Notes under the pieces: generated by a model
What the model was told of the DNA's origin: nothing
Databases searched by the model: none
The model's input: the letters and a program-made list of their open reading frames with translations, nothing else
Position numbers and translations under genes: made by a program
In this document: positions 12,613-25,222 of the stretch, piece by piece
How positions within the stretch are numbered: the stretch's first letter is position 1
How the letters are laid out: each line of letters begins with the position of its first letter
Assembly (NCBI GenBank): GCA_024036415.1
Contig: JAMWET010006936.1
Coordinates: 950,001-1,014,000 of the forward strand
Direction: 5' to 3'
Source of the DNA: Prochilodus magdalenae
Taxonomy: Eukaryota; Chordata; Actinopteri; Characiformes; Prochilodontidae
Length of the DNA: 64,000 nucleotides

Positions 12613-13084
12613 AAATAGATGTGCACAGAAATTTGCTGAAAAATTGTCGAAGCACTGGCCAGGAAAGTTCAGACTTCTGTAAACATCTAAATACAGCAAC
12701 CTGAGTAAACCTGGTATCAGCCTGATAAGAAGATGGTCAGATAAGCGCTGGTTTGTGTAGACCAGTGAGGAGGGTAGTGTTGGTGTTGCTCTCCCTGCGG
12801 CTGCTTAATGAGCTTCCAGCTCCCCTCGAAGGCCAGCAAGAGCAACAGCTGACTCTCAGCCAGTTTATCCTGAGCCCACCACTACTGCCCTAAACACTGG
12901 TTTTACAGCTCACTTTTATTTTCTTCTAGATTTTTATGTTGACGGCGACTCAGAGCTCAGTTTAGTAAAGTTCACAAACGTACATTTAAAATCATGTTAA
13001 CCTAAACGCAGCTTCAAACACAGGAGATAGAAAGGCTATAGACACAAACACGTACAAACAATAGGCAAATAAAGAAAGCTATGA

Positions 13085-13225
13085 GAAAAAGAAAGAAAGT
13101 CAGATAGAAAGAAAGAAAGTCAGAAAGAAAGAAAGAAAGTCAGAAAGAAAGAAAGTCAGAAAGAAAGTCAGAAAGAAAGAAAGTCAGAAAGAAAGAAAGA
13201 AAGTCAGAAAGAAAGAAAGAAAGTC

Positions 13226-13259
<34 letters not shown>

Positions 13260-13369
13260 TCAGAAAGAAAGAAAGAAAGTCAGAAAGAAAGTCAGAAAGA
13301 AAGAAAGTCAGAAAGAAAGAAAGAAAGTCAGAAAGAAAGAAAGAAAGTCAGAAAGAAAGAAAGAAAGTC

Positions 13370-13403
<34 letters not shown>

Positions 13404-13607
13404 GGAAAGAAAGAGAAAGAAAGACAGAAAGAAAAAAGAAAGAAAGGGAAAGAAAGAAAGGAAAAGAAAGAAAGAAAGAAAGAAAGAAAGAGAAAGGAAA
13501 AGAAAGAAAGAAAAAGAAAGGAAAAGAAGGAAAAAGAAAGAAAGGAAAAGAAAGAAAGAAAGAAAAAAAGAAAAAAGAAAGAAAGAAAGAAAAAGAAAGA
13601 AAGAAAC
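13085..13607. repeat. long (GAAA)n array with periodic GTCA interruptions
   Basis: About 520 bases of almost pure purine strand. The 5' two-thirds (to about 13,370) is built of blocks of two to seven GAAA units, each followed by GTCA, giving higher-order units of 8, 12 or 16 bases and one longer block. The 3' third is GAAA with extra A or G and no GTCA. The two minus-strand frames (13,328-13,643) encode only Phe/Ser/Leu repeats and are not genes. Confidence 0.97.
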
Positions 13608-13619
13608 TTTTTTAGCACA

Positions 13620-14635
13620 ATTAATAGTTTCTAAAACCCTCATTCATTTGGAATACATATCTACAGGAGATGTTGTACTGTACATGGTACATACACATAC
13701 CTATATATGTTTATATAAACTATATTCTATATATTCTGTCTATAGTATAGTATTCCTATTAAAACATGTACATGATAGAAAAAAGAAAAACAATACCAGT
13801 AAAGGGGAGTTATTATTATTATACAGCTATGTGTAGCATTTGTGTGTATACTGCAGTAATGAGTAATGAAGCCCTCCTTAATAACCCTATTCGCTCCTGC
13901 TGAAGAAATTTGTTTAAAAAGGGAAAGAGAGGGAAAGAAGAGAAGAAGAAACAATCTGCGCACTACATATGTTTTCCCCTCGTAGATTTTGCGTTCATAT
14001 AAACGGACCCGGAAAAACGCCGCACACAGAGTCGGCGTGCTGGAACCTGATTTGTGAGAAGTGTCCTGTTTTATTTTGGAATGCAGTAAACAGGCGCACA
14101 CCATGTTTGAATTATCCAGCCATCACAAACAGACTCTTCACGAGGCCGCGAGACGGCTTTTGTTTAATTCCGCGTCTTTCCTGTTTTTGTCCGAGGGAGT
14201 TGAAAGTGAAGTACGTTTCTGCGTATTTTGTTTAACGTCGTAAAATGTCAAACGTAAAGGTAAATATTGCACCTTCGTGTGTCAACGGCTTACGTGCACA
14301 TGTGGATGTTCTTAACACTTCCAGCAAAGCACAGAGGGGATGGACAGCATTTTATTTACTGGAGGTTTAAATATTAAAGAACAGCCTCATTTAACTCTTA
14401 ACCACTATGAACTCAAACTGACCGATTAGCCATATTAGTTTCATAGTAGTTACTGATTCATTTACAGCCGTTACTGGATAATATGACCAGGTATTTAATT
14501 CTATTCCCTGAGGTCCGCTTATGACATATACATGTGTTTATGTTGTGTTATGTTGGTAATTTATTCAAGCCAACCTTTTTCCAACCTTTCGTTTTATCCC
14601 TATAGAATGAAACAGGCTGTTTATGTGACTGTGAC
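13620..14635. other. non-coding, nothing recognised
   Basis: Mostly AT-rich. Bases 13,960-14,240 are richer in CpG and carry overlapping short frames on both strands (13,727-14,104 minus; 13,969-14,235 plus), none with a recognisable motif. Confidence 0.4.
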
Positions 14636-14639
14636 TTTA

Positions 14640-15560
14640 AGACTGATGTATGTAAAGACAACAGAGCTGATTGGCTGCCTAGTGTTATGCTCCATTTAAA
14701 AAGCAGCCCAGGATAAAACGGTCTTTATAGTGTGCATGGGTTAGGCTAGTTCAGGACATTAAGGAAGCATATGTATGACATCACAAAAACAAGAAATGCC
14801 ATATATGGACTGCATGGGCTGAAGAGTGGACAGTATGTGTTGAAACTTTAGCACTGTTTACATACTACACCACACTCTTAATAATAGGAACATTTGGGGT
14901 AGCTCTTTACATTACGTAACGGCTAACTAACATGGAGTAATCCATTAGATAAGCATTGTAACCACTGTTAATGTTAAGTAAACATATAGCAACTACATGT
15001 TTACATTTTAAATAATAGTATAACAGTTCTTACAGGTTTTCTTGACATCAGATGACCATTGTTAATAATGTTAATAATAATTGTAAAATGTTACCATATT
15101 CGGTTTCCATGCTACGGGTGCTTGCATGGTGAATATAAGGGAGGCAATATATTGAATGACCTGTATAAGATACCTTAAACCTTAACATAGGAGTAGGACT
15201 TCATTTCCCTGATACTATAAGTACCGGATAGTAAGCAAGGACTATATTACATTTTACTGGCTTGTATTTAGATATAAAAGCATTCAGTGTGGTGCATTTA
15301 AATTTTTTAAAGATCCAGCTAAACAGCTAAAAGGTTTTGGATTCACCGTTTTTGTGATGTCACAAAAACCATCACCCCTCTATATATCTGGCTATTGGAT
15401 CTACACTATTTTATCCCTTTCCATTCAGCGTATAGATGTTTACCCCCTCCCATTTATGCCACGGTGAGTTTTTCAAGGAAGACTGCTGTTTAAACAAGCA
15501 GGCAGCCAATCAGAACAGAGCTCATTTAAATATAAGGCACAGTAACAGCTGCAGCCCGTT
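14640..15560. repeat. possible composite non-autonomous repeat
   Basis: CTGATTGGCTGCC at about 14,666-14,678 recurs inverted (GGCAGCCAATCAG) at 15,501-15,513, next to CTCATTTAAA or CTCCATTTAAA words. A TGACATCACAAAAAC word at 14,776-14,790 resembles half of the palindrome at 15,348-15,369. This suggests one or two copies of a MITE-like element, but I could not define its ends. Confidence 0.3.
15348..15369. repeat. 22-bp perfect palindrome, CRE-like core
   Basis: Two 10-base arms (GTTTTTGTGA and its complement) flank a TG centre. The core TGATGTCA resembles a bZIP/CRE half-site arrangement, though that could be coincidence. Confidence 0.7.
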
Positions 15561-15569
15561 TGATACTTT

Positions 15570-18500
15570 GATAAGAAATAAAGGGAGGTTTAAAAATGCT
15601 CAAAGAAAAGAAACTGTTTTGCCACAAACCCACACATGGGTTACAGGGGTACATCAGGGGACAACGTCAAATACAATGTGCATTAACTGTGGGACACGGG
15701 CCCCTTAAGATTAATAACCGAATTATAAATCTAACATTCAATGGGCCAAATTCATATGGAGAGCTTCTTTTGTCACTGCTAAAGTACCAGAGTACACCAG
15801 AACCATTACCAAAAAAAAAAAAAAAGGCTGGAGCTGTTGAGCTGGAGAACGCAGACCCTGTGCATGTTTGGCCGCGCTGACAGGTGGACCTTGCGGCCTC
15901 CCTTTGAAAAGCCAGCCTGATTTACAGCACGGTCGGCACTAGGAGAGACAGACAGCGTTCCAGGCCCATGATATCATCAGACCCCGTTAGTAATTAATAT
16001 GGGACTAGGGAACGAAGGGAGTGCGTTGCTGGGCGCTGTGGGCAAACTGGTTATTAGGCTGGTCAGATGCTGTTGTTACTGTGACCTATTAACATTCAGG
16101 ACTCTCTCTAGTGTGCTCCAGCTTGCGGATGATAAGGCAAGCTCTCACTAGTCTAGAAAGGCTAGCATTAATGAATAAGAGCCATACCATGTACAACAGA
16201 GACTGCTGCAAGTACAGGAATCCATGTGATCAGCAAATTCCCAGATTTGGAACGTACTCCAGGATTGGAGAAATTTAAGTTCCAGTTACTTTACTTCAGA
16301 ACAGACCCAAGGTTCCAGAATCAAGAACCAACATAAGGCAGCTTTTAATCAAGCTCAGATATCTCTTGATTCGCTGGCATTTCTTTGTTCTTTGGAACGG
16401 CTGTGCAGCATGAAAGCAACTGGCCAGGGTTGGCCACAGAGCAAGAGGTGCTGACATGCCAGCAATTCGGTCGTCGGCAGGGGCTGCTGAGGCCGGGCCT
16501 CGACACTCTATTCAGGCCGTACAGGAGACAGGCGGCCTCCTCTTGCAACAAAAACACACCTGATAAGATCTCCCCAGATATTCCAAACATGCTGCGGAGA
16601 CAAAAGGAGAGATGGTGCGGGGTTAGAGGAGACTCTGATTATCGCTCCGGCCTCAGACGGCTGCAGGATGCCGTAAAATAAGACTCGTCTCTTGTCCCTT
16701 TTCCCCGGGCTTCTTTTCGGGAAAAGGCTTCAGCCCGTGACAGAGGAGGCTCAGATTTTGAGATCTCAGCCCTTTCATCAAGGCCTGGAACTCTGACTTG
16801 ATGGGATAATTGGCTAGGGTTACTTTAGCAAGAAATAGTTCAGGACTGTCACGTTTCTCTGAAGTCATCTTCATGTTGGACAGCTCTGAATAAAGCCCCA
16901 GGTATGCATGGGTCAAAAGAAGGGCTTTAACTGCACAGGGATCCTGGCCTTCCCAATCCCTGCTCCCCCTTCCAGATACACACATGAATAAAGCATTGAT
17001 GTAAAATTTTACTTTCAGAATTTAGCTTGATTTCATTATAAGAAAGCTCGTAAATAATCTGCTCATGTTGCCAAGTCCATTCAAACTCCTCCTGGGGGGA
17101 ACCTGAGGTGCTCTGGCGTTCAGGTTATAGACAGTAAATTTGCATGCAAGCTTAACAATTGGTAATACTGTCAACGTTTTGGGTCTTTTAGCTAACTAGA
17201 AGCCAACAGTTGCAAAGTTCAGGTTATCGCTTAATACTTGTATTATAGGTCTATAGAAAGCTGTGTACCTTTGGGCTAAAACCCAAATACCTTTACATCT
17301 AGCTTGCCTCATAGAATTCAGGACGTGTAATTCATAAAGGCAGTACATAGGGAGTCAATTCCTGTGAACTCCAGTAACGACATACAAGTGACTGAAAGCT
17401 TTTAAAAGACTTTTGATCGCTTGCCCATGCAATAATAAGACGAGAGACCATAGCAATGAGCGATACAACATGTGACTACTTGCATCTTGTTGTCTCATCG
17501 CATGTGTCAGCAGCTTTTTTGTCATTTTTCCAACCCTGATGGATGATGGCGCTTCAAGGCCATCCTGTCATGTCTGCTCCGATGTCCATATGGCTGGCAG
17601 AAAAATAACGTAGCTCATTGTTATTACACATGCTCGGCCATGGTTTGATTGAACGTCATAAACTGGGATACCTAATCACTATAAAATACCTTTGCCAGGT
17701 GCAATCAATACGCAACCAGCTCGTTTTAAAAGGAATTGCGTGGGACACTTTGGGTCAGATCAAGAGACTAGTTTAATCTCCAGATTTCATGAAGGCCTGC
17801 TGCTGATGGAATAATTGACCAAATTATGGCTGCAAGGGATGGGACCATCCGATTCCCCTTCAGCCGCCTTTCCTAGTTTAAGTCGCTACCTTGGGTTCCT
17901 GTGGATAAAGCTCCATGAATCCATGGTGCATTTGAGGAAAGATCTTGACCAAGGATCTGACTATAATGTTTATGAGACAGCGCAAGGCTTTGACCACATT
18001 CGTTGGGTCCTTGGGTTATTCCGTGGCAGTTTCCACTGACAAGCCACGATGCCATTCCTTTCCTTGTTAGTGGCTTACTAGAATGACTCACACATTAATG
18101 TGAGTCACAAAGCTCTAATCTCAGACATATGCTGGCCTGTCAGCTTGACCTTGCCTGCGTTAGGAAAACAAAGCAGGGATTGGTTAAAAAAAAAAAAATG
18201 GATTTCCATTTTTCCACCCATGTTTTCTAAGCAACTTGTCAGATCAACAGGGCCGAGACGCTGCTCAGAATCTGAACGTGGTGTTCGTTAGCGCTTTGCC
18301 ACTGAACGGCTGACTCATTTCGAGTCTAGCTTCCACTTTGCTTCCCCCAGTCTGATGCTGGTTTGAGCGTGCACCATTAATAATCATTACTAGCTGCTAG
18401 TCTTACTTGTACATGCAGTTCACACTGCAGAGCCCACCAAACACTGGCATAATAAACTTGTGAGTGATGTTCAGATTCAGGCGGAAAAAGTCAGGAGGCT

Positions 18501-19480
18501 CTGACGTTTTCCATTTGTTTGGATGTCAAACAATGACAAAAACATGGCAAAGACGTAAAAACTGCCTTTTTCCGCCCTGCAAAACAAGACGACAAGTTTC
18601 CATCAGATTGTAATCACAGTAAAATACATTACGACATGCAAACACAGATGTGATATCCGCTGAAAGTTTGGAGCCCATAGTTTCAACAGGTCGAGCTAAA
18701 AGATGTCGCAGAAGAAAAGATATATAAGTCTTTAAGGCACATTTCAATAATGAAAGGTTCAGAGGGCCGGCTCTGTGTACCCACGTGGGCTGGCGGGTGA
18801 TGGTGGGGGGGTTGGTTCAGATGAAGCATTGCTGGAAGATAAGGGCACACGGTCCAGCCGTCCGTCGGAACCCGTTATCAGGCCTGCGCTGCACTCTGGG
18901 ACAGATAAGGAGCCTCTTTGGACGCTGGACGCCTTCCCTATCCACTGTTTGCAGAGCCACATCAAAGGACGGACGCACAAGCAGGCCAGCTGCGTTAGTC
19001 ATTGACAAATTAAGCAGATACTCCTCTGGTCAGGGATCCCCCCCCTCAGCACACACACACACACAGCAACAATTTGCTGTCGTTCTGAGCTTTGGCGTCC
19101 GCCGTCCGGGTCTTTCGCACTGCCTGAAGGTGTTTCAGAGAGTAATTACTCCTGGATAATGACAGCCAACACTGGAGCAGGCTGTAAACAGCAGGAGGCT
19201 CGTAAAGTAACTGTGACCGGTGGAGGTGCGAGGGCTTCGGGGTTAGGCACTGGAGGCCCACCCAACCAACTCTGCCTTACTCTGCCTCTTTCCATCCAGA
19301 GTGATTGTGTACAACAGGGCTCAGCTTAGCAAGACCCGCTACTCAAGGGACCCCAAACATGGCTGGGGAATGGATAAGTGGGAAAGAGCATGTGTGGTGC
19401 TTGCTGATTTGGAACTAGAGGCTTGGGACCCTAAGGAGACTAGAGTGCAGGGCTGCTTTTAATGATTATTTCTATAATCA
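15570..19480. other. GC-richer unique region without recognisable exon
   Basis: A mostly repeat-free stretch. Frames such as 16,385-16,681 (plus), 16,653-16,985 (minus) and 18,775-19,159 (plus) overlap each other on opposite strands, as expected by chance at higher GC, and have no domain. A poly-A run is at about 15,810-15,824 and a short (CA)n near 19,050-19,065. The low repeat content and balanced composition would fit conserved non-coding sequence, but this cannot be shown from one genome. Confidence 0.35.
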
Positions 19481-21060
19481 AAGACTCTATGAACATTTTA
19501 TCAATGTTGTTCTTTTAGCCCACAGTACAACCATCATTCCAAATGAACAAGCTATTTTCTACAGTGTGAACATCACCCCTACGTATCTTTCAGTTGTTGT
19601 ATCAACCACAGATAGGTTAGCCCTGGTCAAAAGATGTTTTGTTGATTTACTAAGTAAAGATAAGTTGACCTCATATACTGCATGCTTATTTTAATTAGGA
19701 TAAAAATGTATAATTGGGAAAATATTATAAAAAATATATATAATGAATAATAGCATATAAATAATACTTGGGAAAATATTGCAGAAAAAAATTACTTGAT
19801 CATTGAAAAAAAAGTTAGGGCACATATTTCCTATGTGTTAAACATATACGTAGAAATGATGTACTTAAAATATGCAATATTATGCCACATTTAAGATTGT
19901 GTTAAACTTATTTTCACAGAAAGTCAACATAAAGTGATGTTGACATCTTCAAATTTATGACACATCAACATACCTATGTCATATCATAGATTATACTCTA
20001 CAGGAGTCTTGTTTTTATGTATACAACTGTCACCAGCTTTCATAATGATCATCATCAATGACTAATTGAGGACTGAATACAATGAATGTAATCAGTAATA
20101 AATTTAATTACAATGCATTTAAAAAATTAATGTATTTAAACTGTATTTAGAATACACTAGTACATATTTATATTTAAGGCATATGAGAAAAAATTTTTTT
20201 TTCATTCTTGTGTTAATAAGGTTCATCAAACATCTGCACACTGTGCAGTTCAATCATTTTATTATACTGAGATGAATAACTGACTCATCAAACTGATCCT
20301 TCTTATCCGTCGGCTCAGCTTGTAGCACAGGTTTCCGGGTTGGTTGAGCTCTTGGTTGATGTAGGCATCTTTGTTTATTTAATGGATAATTATTCTAACA
20401 ATATTGTACTAAATATTTAAGGCTATTTTAAGGCTGTATTTTTAAATTGTAACGTGGACTGACAACATCAGTCTGTATTCCACATACTTGTATTCCATAA
20501 CATCCCAAACATGGAAAAAACATTCCATTGATTTGTCTATGTCACCAAAGGACGTGGTACAATCTCAGGAACGCTGCATGCTAGAAATGTGCTTTTATAG
20601 TTTCCCAGAAGGGTAGGACTGTGACGGTCCAATGATATCCTCTTCTGAAGCTTTGTAATCCAGGCTTGAGCTGTTTTGGAGACTATCCATAGCGATGAAC
20701 CTCAACACTGAATGTCTTCTGTGGACATTTATAAATTTCTCTGTGTTGAAAAGAGTTATTGTTGTTGTCTGAGACGGTGTTCCTAACTTGTCCGTGGAAC
20801 AACACTACCCTTCGGGGTGAAATGAAAGTTCCTGGGGTGCAACATCTACAAGATATTTATTGTTTTATGTATGATGTTATTTCTTCTTTTGCTGTAGAAT
20901 ATCACATTGGAAAACCGAGAGGGTTAATTTATAAAAGAAGTCATTCAGAGGGGTTTAATGTAAAGTTCTCTGTTCTGGAAAAAAAAAATCTGTATTGTCA
21001 ACAATGGTTGACAACAGTGGTTGTGGTCTCTCTCCTTTTATATTGATATTTATTTTTTTA
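19481..21060. other. AT-rich non-coding
   Basis: AT-rich. The frame at 20,759-21,046 has no recognisable motif and probably belongs to the body of the repeat ending at 21,162. Confidence 0.4.
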
Positions 21061-21074
21061 AGACTGTCAGGAAT

Positions 21075-21162
21075 GGAGGAACTGCAAAGTAAGAATTTCA
21101 TTGTACAATGTAACTGCTTGTTATGCTGTGTATATGACAATAAAACTCTTGAATCTTGAATC
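21075..21162 (+). repeat. LINE 3' end with TTGAATC tail
   Basis: Contains GTAAGAATTTCATTGTAC, then a TATGACAATAAAACTC stretch, then the tandem words TTGAATCTTGAATCT. This is the characteristic 3' end of fish L2/Rex-like non-LTR retrotransposons, whose short tandem tail is used in target-primed reverse transcription. How far the insertion extends upstream is uncertain. Confidence 0.75.
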
Positions 21163-21393
21163 TGATGGGAGCTAGCGTGTGTGTTGTGCAAAGCATTTAA
21201 TGCCTCTAGAAGCGGCCTCACAAAGTTATTTCTATTGCATGATATGTTATGTAATAGTGATTTACAACAAGTGTTATTTGCCTAACTAAGAAAAAGAATC
21301 AAAACACTGAGGGAGCTTTTGACTAAACTAGGAAGTCTGAGTTTGGTGTACTCTGATGTCACAAGGTTGAGCTGATTTTTTAACTAAACAGCA

Positions 21394-21600
21394 ATGCAAT
21401 CACCATGTAATCACAATGTACACCTACAGAGCATCTACCAGTCCCGCTGCCTGAGCAAAATCCATAAGATCCGGTTAGACAGTAGCCATACAGCACACAG
21501 CCTGTTCACCATGCTACCATCAGGCAGGAGGTACCGCAGCACCTATGCCGGGTTTTACCCACAAGCCATCAGGTTCCTGAGCAAGCTGTGAGCCTTTCTC
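21394..21600 (+). pseudogene. LINE reverse-transcriptase ORF, C-terminal fragment
   Basis: The reading frame contains SSHTAHSLFTMLPSGRRYRS followed by FYPQAIRFLSKL and a stop. Fish LINE ORF2 proteins commonly end with a similar block (H.....F..LPSGRRYR......FYP.AI..LN) just before the stop codon. The frame is short, with no upstream polymerase motifs, so this is a 5'-truncated or internally decayed copy. It lies downstream of the unrelated LINE tail at 21,162, so it is probably a separate insertion. Confidence 0.7.
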
Positions 21601-23750
21601 TGATCCCACTACACTCTGACACTTTATTATTATTATCAATAATATATCATATCACTGCTATGGACAATATCACTGAGTATCACTTTAAAGAACAGACATA
21701 TATTTCTGTATATCTGTGTCTAACATAATGTACATATCAGAGAATTTCAACACAGAACCTCCTGTCTCTGTATATTCTGTATTATGTCTATATTTTGTGT
21801 ATGTTTAATATACACATATGTTTAGTTAGTTAGTTAGTTGTTAGTAGATGACTAATATACCTGACACTTGATACAATGTATTACTGGCTCTACTCACATT
21901 GCTAAAATGCAAGCTAATCAGTCAATTTGGTCACTGTAGATTTGCACGTTCATGTTAGCCTCATGCACTAAAAGAGGAAAGACAATGAAACTATTAAACG
22001 CCAGCTGAAACTTCCTGATCATGACAAGCCTATTTACATCTCTATGAACATCCATCCAGGTAACACTGGCCCATTTCTATTGATCCATTCATCACAGGAT
22101 ATTCAAACAATGCCAAGGGCATTTAACAATGATAAAGAGTTCTGAGTTTTGACATGGGATGATAAGTCAATGACTCAATGAGCCGACTTAACATCACACC
22201 TAAAATAAACAAACACTATTTTGACCAGAGTGTGATCAACGGCCCCTGCATCACCAGCACAGGGGTGACCTAAATCCAGAATGACCCGAATCGACCGTGA
22301 CCATAAAACGAACGCTGTATCTCAAACCTATTTATATCACGTTACCTCAGAGCCATTTCCAGGGCATCCCCTTCCCCCCTGAAAGTGTCAATTGTTCGCC
22401 ACACAATGCGACCCACTATCTGTTTACTAAAGGAGTTTCCTAAAGAGAAAGGACTCACCTAGCTATTTACTCGGACAGTAAATAGCAGATATAAATAGAT
22501 AAATATCACAGTCTGGAGACAGTAATGAGTTTATTTTAGACCTGCTGGGGGAGACGTCGGGGAGTGGGGGGAGTGTCTACTGCCCTTAAGACTTATATCT
22601 AAAAAAGGAAGTGCTGAAAGTAACGTTACACTGCTAGTCAAAAGATATTTTCATATGTTGACGCTTTGCTGTATAATTGAGACAATGAGCAATTTGCTTT
22701 GTTTCTTTTTGAGAGTTGGGGCTTTAGCAAATAATGGTGAGAACTGTGCTGTCTGTATCTGTCTCTACATGTGGCCTTGGGTGTGTTTTTCATGCGTATG
22801 TATGTGTGTGCGTGTGACTTGTCTAGACAGCAGGAAAGCCCGTTTATAAGGGGATGTCAGGGTCCAGACACATAGAAGGCTCGCCTATGCCCCTAAAGCA
22901 TTCTGTATGGTCCCCACTCCTGTATTATCTGTGAGAGAATCTGCATCTCAAGACTTCTGACTTCAAGGCTTATTGCAGAGGAGGAAAGTGATTTAACCCT
23001 TAGTAGTCTAGTATTGTTTTTAATGCTGCGTGGCTGCACTATACACCTATTACACAATGAGTCATTTCACAGTTGGTAACACAATGGGTGACATTCACAT
23101 CCATTAGATTTAGTGATACTGTGTACAGTGTAGATTGGAATGTTACAAAGAAATACTCACAACAAAGCACTGGAGAAGCTATGACGGCTGTATATACACT
23201 GAAAAATGGCATGAAATTCAATGAAAGCTAGCTCTGCACGATATTAGAAAAAATTGACATTGCAATTTTTTTCCCAATTCAAAATGAAACTTGGCACAAA
23301 TAATGAAATCCCAGGAATGAAATGGGGTCAGTGCCAGCATTGTTGGCAGACAGCTGCATGACCAGTGCCCTTAGCACCGTGTCTTTTATGATGCCCTTAG
23401 TAGCACATGCCTTTCATACCTTTACATTAAAGCAGCAGCTTGCATTTCCTGGTGCTATCCCATAGGTAAGATGACGTAATAGGAAGGAGCATCAGTGGAT
23501 GCTGCTGGCACTGGCTAACCATTCTGTGTTGTGGGAACCCAAATTGTGACAAATGGACAATCATTTTTGTTATCTAGCACAGAAAAATATGAGAGAGTGG
23601 ATCTTCTTTATCAAAGAAATACAATCCTGATGGCCACAATAGGTTCTACTATAAGATTGGGACAGCATTAGTTGGCTGGTCACTAAGATGCCACAAAATT
23701 GTACACTGCATTTCTAAAGATTTGAAGTTTGCCAGGCTCTGCAAGTTCAT
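21601..23750. other. non-coding, one possible repeat
   Basis: Mostly AT-rich unique sequence. At 23,228-23,275 the text CTCTGCACGATATTAGAAAA, then TTGACATTGCAATTT, resembles a widespread fish repeat beginning GCTGCACGAT.TT. The remainder is unassigned. Confidence 0.35.
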
Positions 23751-23756
23751 CAAGGG

Positions 23757-24215
23757 CCTTTCAGTCAGCTGTGACTGAAACGTACCTAACAGCCTGTAAT
23801 ACCTCCATCAGCATGAATAACAGCTGTGGATTTGGCATGGACTGGGCAGGTCTGGGAACAGTTCTGAGGAGAGTTTCCTGTAGGGATTTTAGCCTCTGCT
23901 GGTAGACCCTTATGACCATACGCTTCCATACACCTGCAAGTTCAGCTACTTCCTTCACACTATGGCCTTCGCCACGCCCAAATGCAGTCACACCTTTTAG
24001 CCAATCATTAACATCTGCTTTGGAGCCATGTCCCACACACTGAGCGAGACATTCACTGCACTGTACCACCTCTTCTCAATCTATGAATCCCGTCACTCAC
24101 ACCCTGCAGGTATTTATAACCCCATCATTCTCATGAAGCGCTAGCTGCAGGAGTCTGAAGTAACTACCAACTTAAACGAGGGTGACTCATTTTGTTGTCC
24201 AGGGAGCTTCTATTA
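23757..24215 (-). mobile_element. decayed DNA transposon, helix-turn-helix end (copy 2)
   Basis: A minus-strand frame of 102 residues (23,761-24,069) contains KADVNDWLKGVTAFGRGEGH, then SVKEVAELAGVWKRMVIRVY and QQRLKSLQETLL. This is a helix-turn-helix followed by a short basic helix, as at the N-terminus of Tc1/IS630-like transposases. It is the best preserved of three copies in the window (others at 6,207-6,715 and 41,757-42,020). The frame has no catalytic motifs before it is lost, so the copy is non-functional. The flank to 24,215 matches copy 1. Confidence 0.7.
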
Positions 24216-25130
24216 AGTCACATCTCAGTCTCCTTTGCTGTGTTAATTATCATTCATCTGAATCTCTGCTTCATGTAAAACTGGGGGGTGGGTGTGGGCT
24301 ATCTACACAGATTGCAATATAACTAGGCTAGCACAGAGGAACAAGTCATGGCACAAGATGTTGTCTGAAGAGCCATTTCCAAAAAGACCAGGTGGAAAAG
24401 TCTCGTCATTGCCCAAAAATGAAATTGAAAGGAAACACTGACAAAGTTGATCAGGAGGATCTTTGTTTTAGTTCCTTTATTGTAAAATCAGTCACTTGCA
24501 ATTTCGTCAGCGTTATAGTGTTTTGATTGACTGTTTCATGGAACCTGTCTTTAGAGTTTAGACATCTGCAAACTTTAAGTTATGCTCAAGTGAAATTCAG
24601 TTTCATTCAAGTAACTAGAGCATGAAAATTCCAGCCTTATGCATCTGCAACAAGATGGCTTTTTATATTGTTGATAACACTGATTTAAAACTTTTGACCT
24701 GTAATACGAAACTTCTGAACGCTAATTTATTCTGTATTGAGTCTGCACTTCAGACGTCTTTAGACTGGTTGCCTCGATGCAAAAATGCAAAGGATGATTA
24801 GCCTATTGCTCTCAAAACATGTTCCTTACTGAGGAGGCTCTTCAGTTCAGCTATCCATACTAACAGCTCAGTAATGCTCAAATAACCGGCTCAACACCTT
24901 GATTTATCACTCTACACAGGTTTGAGCAAGAACCCAGAAGAGAAAAAAAAAACTAATGGTGCTTCTTGTTATTAGGTAGGAAAGAGTTTGAAAAATATCC
25001 TCCTAAAACAGAAGATGCTACTTTATTTTTATTACAGCTATTTAATGATGTGCCTTAACTTCCAGTACATACACCAAATGTGGAACTGCAGCATACAGCA
25101 ATAGAGGACCGCACTCTTCATGACATTCAA
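24216..25130. other. non-coding, nothing recognised
   Basis: AT-rich sequence without a supported gene. A short A run is at 24,944-24,952. Confidence 0.45.
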
Positions 25131-25135
25131 CAACA

Positions 25136-25222
25136 ATGGCAAGGAACTGTTGTGCAGTAAACTGCACCAACCACAGAGAAGATGGTTGGAGAATGTCTGA
25201 TATCCCGAGAGGATCAAAATGA
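25136..25222 (+). pseudogene. possible THAP zinc-finger fragment
   Basis: A 28-codon frame reads MARNCCAVNCTNHREDGW, then RMSDIPRGSK and a stop. A start methionine followed closely by C-x(2-4)-C, then N(R/H) and an IPRGS motif, is how THAP domains begin. THAP domains are DNA-binding zinc fingers found in P-element-type transposases and in many teleost genes. The rest of the domain (C...H pair and AVPTF box) is not visible, and the minus-strand frame over the same bases (25,042-25,476) is longer but unrecognisable. The similarity may be chance. Confidence 0.3.

Noticed and set aside
13328..13643. Phe/Ser/Leu-rich frames of 91 and 96 residues on the minus strand
   Set aside because: They are simply the GAAA array read on the other strand; low complexity with no start context.
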